Origin: a virus
Strand: one strand, 5' to 3'
Length of the DNA: 33,772 nucleotides
Virus record (IMG/VR): IMGVR_UViG_3300000228_000014
Location: 1 to 33,772 of that record
This document shows, in pieces, positions 29,538 to 33,772 of this stretch (position 1 is the stretch's first letter; each line of letters begins with the position of its first letter). The notes under the pieces were generated by a model. The model worked only from the letters and a program-made list of their open reading frames with translations, made no database searches and was not told the origin of the DNA. The translations under genes were made by a program, and so were the position numbers.

Positions 29538-31943
29538 TTATAATTGTTCTAACTTAATATTTTTAGTGTTTTTATTTACTTTACTAAGCTGTGCAGCCTC
29601 ATTGTCAAAGACCGCTACCCATTGCTTAGCTATATTACCTGACCAAGTCATATTATTCTGCGCCCAATCAAAAGCATTAATAGATTTTGTTAAAGCCTCA
29701 TCATAATTATCATAAACATGACACATCTTCTTTACTAAGTCATCTACATCAACAAGAGGTCGAAGAACATCATTGTCATTAGGTAGAGATGTCCACAAAC
29801 TTGATGAAGAACCACTGTCAGCTAAATAACCTAAGTCTTCTGATATAAGCTCTTTCATAGAAGTGTTGTTAGGCATTATTACAGGAATCTTACAAGCCAT
29901 GGCCTCTAACCAGGAATTATGTACTACTACATTTTCTGCTACGAAATCATTAGTGTTTGCTACTTGAATATCTACTAATTTCCCTTTGTAGTGTTCTTTA
30001 GATATTTGTTTAATTGGATATAATAAGTAATCATCGTTTTGTATAGCCCTATCATAACCATTTTCCCACTTACGTGTTTTATCATATACAATATTGAACA
30101 TATCGAGTAATTTTCTCTTTGAAGTACCACTAACATTTACCTTGTATTCAACCCTACTAGTTCTTACAGATGATAAAATATTTAGCCTGGCCATTATTAA
30201 TCTTAATGAATATGCTATATGCTTAGATGTAGTAGAAATAGAGAACTCATAAGTAGATTTACTATAACTACCATCTCCTAAGAACTCACCAAGTAGTAAT
30301 TCTTTTAGTAGCTCAGGTGATTGATTTAAAATATGTTTATGTATAAACTTATTTCTTGCACCTAATCCAAACAAAGATTTAAATAAAAATGCCACTACAG
30401 AAGAATAAAATATTATAGATTGCCCATTGTAGTTTCTTCTACTTCTATGATTCACAGGATGACTTTCCAACCCAAAAATTTCTAGCATAGACTTATTTAC
30501 AAAATTAATTAAATGTGTTTCATCTTTATGAAAACTAAACCCTATACTATCCATTTTAGAAGCTCCAACATGCCCCTCTGCTAAAAACAAGCCTAATAAA
30601 AACATGAGATCTTTTGTTACTTTTAGAGTCTTAGGTATAAATTTTGATTCTTTGGTGAAATTAGATTGTATTTTAAAATGTGTGCTTGTCTCAACCAAAT
30701 TATTTAAGTGTGCTTTATTTAAATAAGGTTTAATAAAAGATAGTACGTCTATGGTATTGCCGGTATCTTTAGTACTATTACTCTTAGGAAAAACTAAATA
30801 GTCACCTATAGATAGTTCTGAAGCTTTTTTCCAAACACAGCCTTTATCAGTCATAACTTTGAACCCGTGCTCTGCAGAAGACTTGACTGGGGTATTTGTC
30901 ATCCAAGTAGTTATACTGTATAAGTCACCATCATGCTTTTTTGTCATTATACCTTCGACAGCGTTATATGTGCCATCAGAAGACAATACTTTATCTGACA
31001 CTGTTAAATCTTTAATATACTTTATACCAGTATCAGTATAAATATTAGTATCATAATGAAGACACAGGCCCATACCTTCCCCTAATGTGGTACTAACTAC
31101 ACAATCAACACTGTTGTATAAGTAATTAACTACCTCAACTGGATAGCCTTGATTGGGTTCCATTTTTTCAGGTAGAACTACATCTTTACCTAGTTTAATG
31201 TCCATTGCTTCAAGCAGTTTTGGTATATTCCAACCCTGATCCACTGGTGCTGTGTGCAAATACAACATTGACTCTGGAACTACTTTTTTAAATTCTTTAA
31301 ATGCAAGTATGGTTCTGGGCAAGTCTTTCCTTTGTTGATTGCGGTTTACATTCATGAAAATAAATCTATCTTTACCATGAGAGAAATAAGAAGCCCTAAA
31401 AGAATTAATTTCTTCTGCAGATAATGGTTTGAAAACCTTGTTATCAACCCCGTGATAAATTACATCAACGTCTTGTTTATTAGGTAAATGTTTTAATAAT
31501 GCCTGTTTACCAAACTCAGTATAGGCAACCAGTTTATCAACATCAGCTAAATTTTTACACCACTCTTCTCTCAATATACTATCCACGGGGAAGTACATAA
31601 TTGTTCTGAACGGTTTAGCCCTGTTACTCTTAAGATGTTTAATAAGTTCTGGTAAAAAATCTACAATAAACGTGTCCTGTAAAACCCATAAAATATCAAA
31701 ATCATGTTGCATAGCAAAATAACAAAATTTTCGTCTACCATATGGATCTCCAGCTTGATAATCAGAAGCCGGCCAAATTCTATAAGGAAAGTCATATGGG
31801 TCGCCGTGATGATTGATACCAAAGATATCTATCTCATATCTACCAGTAGCATATAATTGTGCCAGTACATTCCTTGAAACCGTCCCAAACCCTGTGGCTA
31901 CTGTAGGGCTATCACAATAGCAAAGTATTTTTATTTTTTTCAT
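29538..31943 (-). CDS. GT4-type glycosyltransferase interrupted by an intein
   Basis: 801 residues from ATG 31943 (AGGTGAG ahead; an in-frame GTG at 31958 overlaps the upstream stop). Removal of the 383-residue intein leaves 418 residues. Extein features: ILCYCDSPTVATGFGTVSRN (Gly-rich acceptor loop), LVAYTEFGKQALLKH, VIYHGVDNKVFKP, FIFMNVNRNQQRKDLPRTIL, SVDCVVSTTLGEGMGL then SWLEAMACKIPVIMPNNTSM. The last two join across the intein into GEGMGLSWLEAMA, the donor nucleotide-sugar motif (Ex7E type). It probably glycosylates phage or host material; acceptor unknown. It lies next to HNH, thyX and a second GT4. Confidence 0.92.
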   Translation of the reverse strand: MKKIKILCYCDSPTVATGFGTVSRNVLAQLYATGRYEIDIFGINHHGDPYDFPYRIWPASDYQAGDPYGRRKFCYFAMQHDFDILWVLQDTFIVDFLPELIKHLKSNRAKPFRTIMYFPVDSILREEWCKNLADVDKLVAYTEFGKQALLKHLPNKQDVDVIYHGVDNKVFKPLSAEEINSFRASYFSHGKDRFIFMNVNRNQQRKDLPRTILAFKEFKKVVPESMLYLHTAPVDQGWNIPKLLEAMDIKLGKDVVLPEKMEPNQGYPVEVVNYLYNSVDCVVSTTLGEGMGLCLHYDTNIYTDTGIKYIKDLTVSDKVLSSDGTYNAVEGIMTKKHDGDLYSITTWMTNTPVKSSAEHGFKVMTDKGCVWKKASELSIGDYLVFPKSNSTKDTGNTIDVLSFIKPYLNKAHLNNLVETSTHFKIQSNFTKESKFIPKTLKVTKDLMFLLGLFLAEGHVGASKMDSIGFSFHKDETHLINFVNKSMLEIFGLESHPVNHRSRRNYNGQSIIFYSSVVAFLFKSLFGLGARNKFIHKHILNQSPELLKELLLGEFLGDGSYSKSTYEFSISTTSKHIAYSLRLIMARLNILSSVRTSRVEYKVNVSGTSKRKLLDMFNIVYDKTRKWENGYDRAIQNDDYLLYPIKQISKEHYKGKLVDIQVANTNDFVAENVVVHNSWLEAMACKIPVIMPNNTSMKELISEDLGYLADSGSSSSLWTSLPNDNDVLRPLVDVDDLVKKMCHVYDNYDEALTKSINAFDWAQNNMTWSGNIAKQWVAVFDNEAAQLSKVNKNTKNIKLEQL
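29916..31064 (-). other. LAGLIDADG intein in the glycosyltransferase donor site
   Basis: 383 residues (294-676 of the ATG-31943 product). Cys1 opens it (CLHYDTNIYTDTGIKYIKDL), block B reads KSSAEHGFKVM, the endonuclease helices are FLLGLFLAEGHV and LLLGEFLGDGSY, and it ends VVVHN before Ser+1. All splicing residues are present, with Ser as the extein nucleophile. It differs from the polymerase intein (Cys+1), so the two are not recent copies. Confidence 0.92.
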
Positions 31944-31947
31944 AAAC

Positions 31948-32892
31948 TCACCTATCACACTTTAATTCATTATAGCCACAGCCAGGTAGTGTGTGCACCT
32001 GTTTGTGATGTTCCTTACATAAAGTGACACAATTATTCATATCAGCTGATTCTATAGGGTTCTGAGACACCGGCTCAATATGATGGCAATGTAACTCTGC
32101 TTCTTCTATTCCAACACCACAAATCTGACATTGGTAGTTATCTCTGGCTAAAACTAGTTTTCTTAGTTGTGGTTGTACCTCTCTGGAAGTAGAAATTTTA
32201 AAGCCTTTGGGATATTTATGTTGTCCGTAAGTAGGGCAGGCTTTTTTACAATTTTCAGAGCAGTATAAATACCTATCCCCATAATTAGTGCTAGCTATAG
32301 AACCCAACCTCGATTCCACTTCTTTAATTGTTGGTACAAAAACCTGGTCACAGTACATACACTCAACTCCTAATAGCTCTAAACCGTTTTGTTCTATTTT
32401 ATAAACTGGTTGGTATTTTTCTAGTTGTGGTGCGTAAGTTGTATATAAAGGTACTTTTAATCTTTTAACCCCACCTTTCCATTGTGGATTATTATCACCT
32501 GTCTGGTTAATACCTTGATTAATATATCTACAAATAGGACATATACTACCGTTATGAACTCTATTCCATGGAGCGTGGTATGTATGGAACCTATCACATT
32601 CTATTAGTAATATAGACCTATTATTAATATAATCAGCTTCACTAGATAACAGCTTGTAACCACGCTTTGCAATGTACTCTCTTACATAACTAAACGGTTG
32701 TTTAGTCAAACCAGCACATATAATACAACCGTCACCTTGACGTACATAAGAAGGTTTTTTATAGAAAACCGTACCACAAGTATTACATGAACACTTTAAT
32801 GGTACATAACTACCGCTATAGACCGTATCAAGTAGAGTAAAATCAATGGAATTGAAGTCTTCTTTTACTTCCTCATAACTTAGCTTCTTCAT
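31948..32892 (-). CDS. HNH homing endonuclease with N-terminal zinc repeats
   Basis: 314 residues. The front carries two zinc-repeat units of the type seen in the 7276 gene (LKCSCNTCGTVFYKKPSYVR...CIIC, then FSYVREYIAKRGYKLLSSEA, INNRSILLIECDRFH...CPIC). A middle part follows that is shared with the 27877 HNH protein (VPLYTTYAPQLEKYQ, LELLGVECMYCDQVFVPTIK, YLYCSENCKKAC). The nuclease ends it: CQICGVGIEEAELHCHHIEP, NNCVTLCKEHHKQVH. It appears to be a mosaic of both. The tail LPGCGYNELKCDR has a matching scar after the RNR gene. It starts four bases past the PD-(D/E)XK gene and stops at the GT4 ribosome site. Confidence 0.87.
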   Translation of the reverse strand: MKKLSYEEVKEDFNSIDFTLLDTVYSGSYVPLKCSCNTCGTVFYKKPSYVRQGDGCIICAGLTKQPFSYVREYIAKRGYKLLSSEADYINNRSILLIECDRFHTYHAPWNRVHNGSICPICRYINQGINQTGDNNPQWKGGVKRLKVPLYTTYAPQLEKYQPVYKIEQNGLELLGVECMYCDQVFVPTIKEVESRLGSIASTNYGDRYLYCSENCKKACPTYGQHKYPKGFKISTSREVQPQLRKLVLARDNYQCQICGVGIEEAELHCHHIEPVSQNPIESADMNNCVTLCKEHHKQVHTLPGCGYNELKCDR

Positions 32893-32896
32893 TATA

Positions 32897-33772
32897 TTAT
32901 TTCTTAAGCTTCCTTGTAGCTAAAAAAGCACTAGTAAAATTAGTCTCACTGATATCTTCAACTATAGGAAGAACACTAGGATTCTTATCTAAATACTTTT
33001 TAAACTTTGTCGGAGATACAGAAACCAAAGATGCAAAGTCATCTAAAGGAATATGCTTACTTAATTTTTCTGCGTTATATGATGTTCTTGAATTTTGCCT
33101 CAAAACAACAGCAGTATCTCCTGAAACTACATCTCTTTCTTGAAACTTTATTTTATCAATTAGAACACTGGATAACTCATTACTACGCATCTCAAGTATT
33201 TTTTGTGTGGTTTTCAATTCTTCCCACTCTTTTACTAAATCTTCATCAGGAAGTGTATGCACATTTAAAAAAGCAAACTCTTTTTTACCACACAGTTCTT
33301 GATATTTTTCACACACATTAGTATAGTCACACCAAGCACAAAGAAAATTTATAGTTGGTTGAGCATCTTCTTTTTGTATAGATGACATTTGGTCATGTAT
33401 AACTTTTAAATATTTTTCAAATTCGTCTAATTCTTCGGAAGTTCTAAAAGTATAAACAATTTCGTCTGTTCTTAGCATATCAAGGCAAAGAATTACATGC
33501 TTATATTTGGGATATAGTTTCCTAGCTACCAGACAATACATTGAAAGCTGTATATCAGTTCTTAGTTTATTGGAATCTGGGACAGTTTTAGAAGTTTTGT
33601 AATCCACAATTAAAAGTGTATCATCATTAATTTCTACAGACTTATCTATAGCACCTATTAAAGGAACACCATCTTCTGTAGTGATGTCTTGAACACCCTC
33701 AAAACCAAACCTGTCTTCAATACCTATTATTTTATTACCTATCTTGAAGTTCTTCAATTTACTTTTAATTAT
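32897..33772 (-). CDS. PD-(D/E)XK nuclease, RecB/Cas4-like (5' end outside the window)
   Basis: The frame is open to the window end; TTG 33757 is only the first possible start and codons continue upstream (ATA ATT AAA AGT AAA), so the N-terminus is missing. Visible: GAIDKS (metal-binding Asp), LIVDYKTSK (Asp and Lys of the D-x-K core), QLSMYCL (the QxxxY motif) and a cysteine cluster FLCAWCDYTNVC that may hold an iron-sulphur cluster with a Cys upstream. This is the RecB-nuclease/Cas4 family used for end processing in phage replication and recombination. A coiled stretch (ELKTTQKILEMRSNELSSVL) follows. No cas genes are near, so a CRISPR role is not supported. Confidence 0.82.
   Translation of the reverse strand: MIKSKLKNFKIGNKIIGIEDRFGFEGVQDITTEDGVPLIGAIDKSVEINDDTLLIVDYKTSKTVPDSNKLRTDIQLSMYCLVARKLYPKYKHVILCLDMLRTDEIVYTFRTSEELDEFEKYLKVIHDQMSSIQKEDAQPTINFLCAWCDYTNVCEKYQELCGKKEFAFLNVHTLPDEDLVKEWEELKTTQKILEMRSNELSSVLIDKIKFQERDVVSGDTAVVLRQNSRTSYNAEKLSKHIPLDDFASLVSVSPTKFKKYLDKNPSVLPIVEDISETNFTSAFLATRKLKK

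Noticed and set aside
32897-33772. Cas4 of a CRISPR system
   Set aside because: Motifs fit the RecB/Cas4 family, but there is no repeat array and no other cas gene. Phages often carry such nucleases for replication.
1-33772. tRNA genes or CRISPR arrays
   Set aside because: The gaps between genes are short. None shows a cloverleaf with a TTC-arm pattern, and no spaced direct repeats are present.

Overview
The window is an AT-rich, gene-dense stretch of a tailed double-stranded DNA phage, probably one with a large genome (or a prophage or phage contig of the same type). The evidence is the content: a family A DNA polymerase, clamp-loader ATPase, RecB/Cas4-like nuclease, dUTPase, ThyX, class II ribonucleotide reductase, Dam methylase, beta-helix tail proteins, Hc1-like histone proteins and many tiny zinc-ribbon genes. 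Genes are packed with ATGA or TAATG overlaps and use the standard bacterial code. The host cannot be named from the sequence. Nearly every gene lies on the minus strand; the only plus-strand block is three structural genes at 8987-12568.

Layout: 1-677 holds the 5' part of a tnpB and the tail of an IS607-type tnpA. 736-4314 holds small genes: a zinc-ribbon protein, two membrane proteins, a DUF6582-like protein, a spermidine-synthase-like methyltransferase and a phage metallopeptidase. 4419-8893 holds Dam, a full DnaK with its own promoter and terminator, an HNH endonuclease, the wreck of a related gene, and a HhH-GPD DNA glycosylase. A strong promoter at 8939-8966 faces left into this block. 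8987-12568 is the receptor-binding or tail-spike-like block. 12573-14448 is a mobile-element zone: a complete tnpB element has split a small membrane-protein gene, and a tnpB-less copy of the same element's ends lies about 400 bp away. 14466-16201 holds histone-like, zinc-binding and YqeY-like small genes. 16231-33772 is the nucleotide-metabolism, replication and glycan block: RNR, dUTPase, DNA polymerase, clamp loader, HAD protein, two methyltransferases, two glycosyltransferases, ThyX and a PD-(D/E)XK nuclease.

How the genes work together: RNR, dUTPase and ThyX supply dNTPs, including a dTMP route, for the phage polymerase and its clamp loader. Dam and the DNA glycosylase modify or repair DNA. 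The GT4 enzymes, methyltransferases and HAD protein look like a sugar-modification set.

The most striking property is the load of homing and mobile elements. I count two tnpB genes, one tnpB-less omega-RNA-like locus, one tnpA remnant, three HNH endonucleases, two HNH-family remnants, two LAGLIDADG inteins (DNA polymerase motif B; the sugar-nucleotide site of a glycosyltransferase) and a LAGLIDADG endonuclease fused in frame to the front of dUTPase. The best-resolved event is the tnpB insertion. Joining the flanks after a TTTAT motif restores a 59-residue two-helix membrane protein, and the sequence next to the right end would be a guide against the uninterrupted allele. No tRNA, rRNA or CRISPR array was seen, and no stretch over 300 bases lacks an assigned feature.
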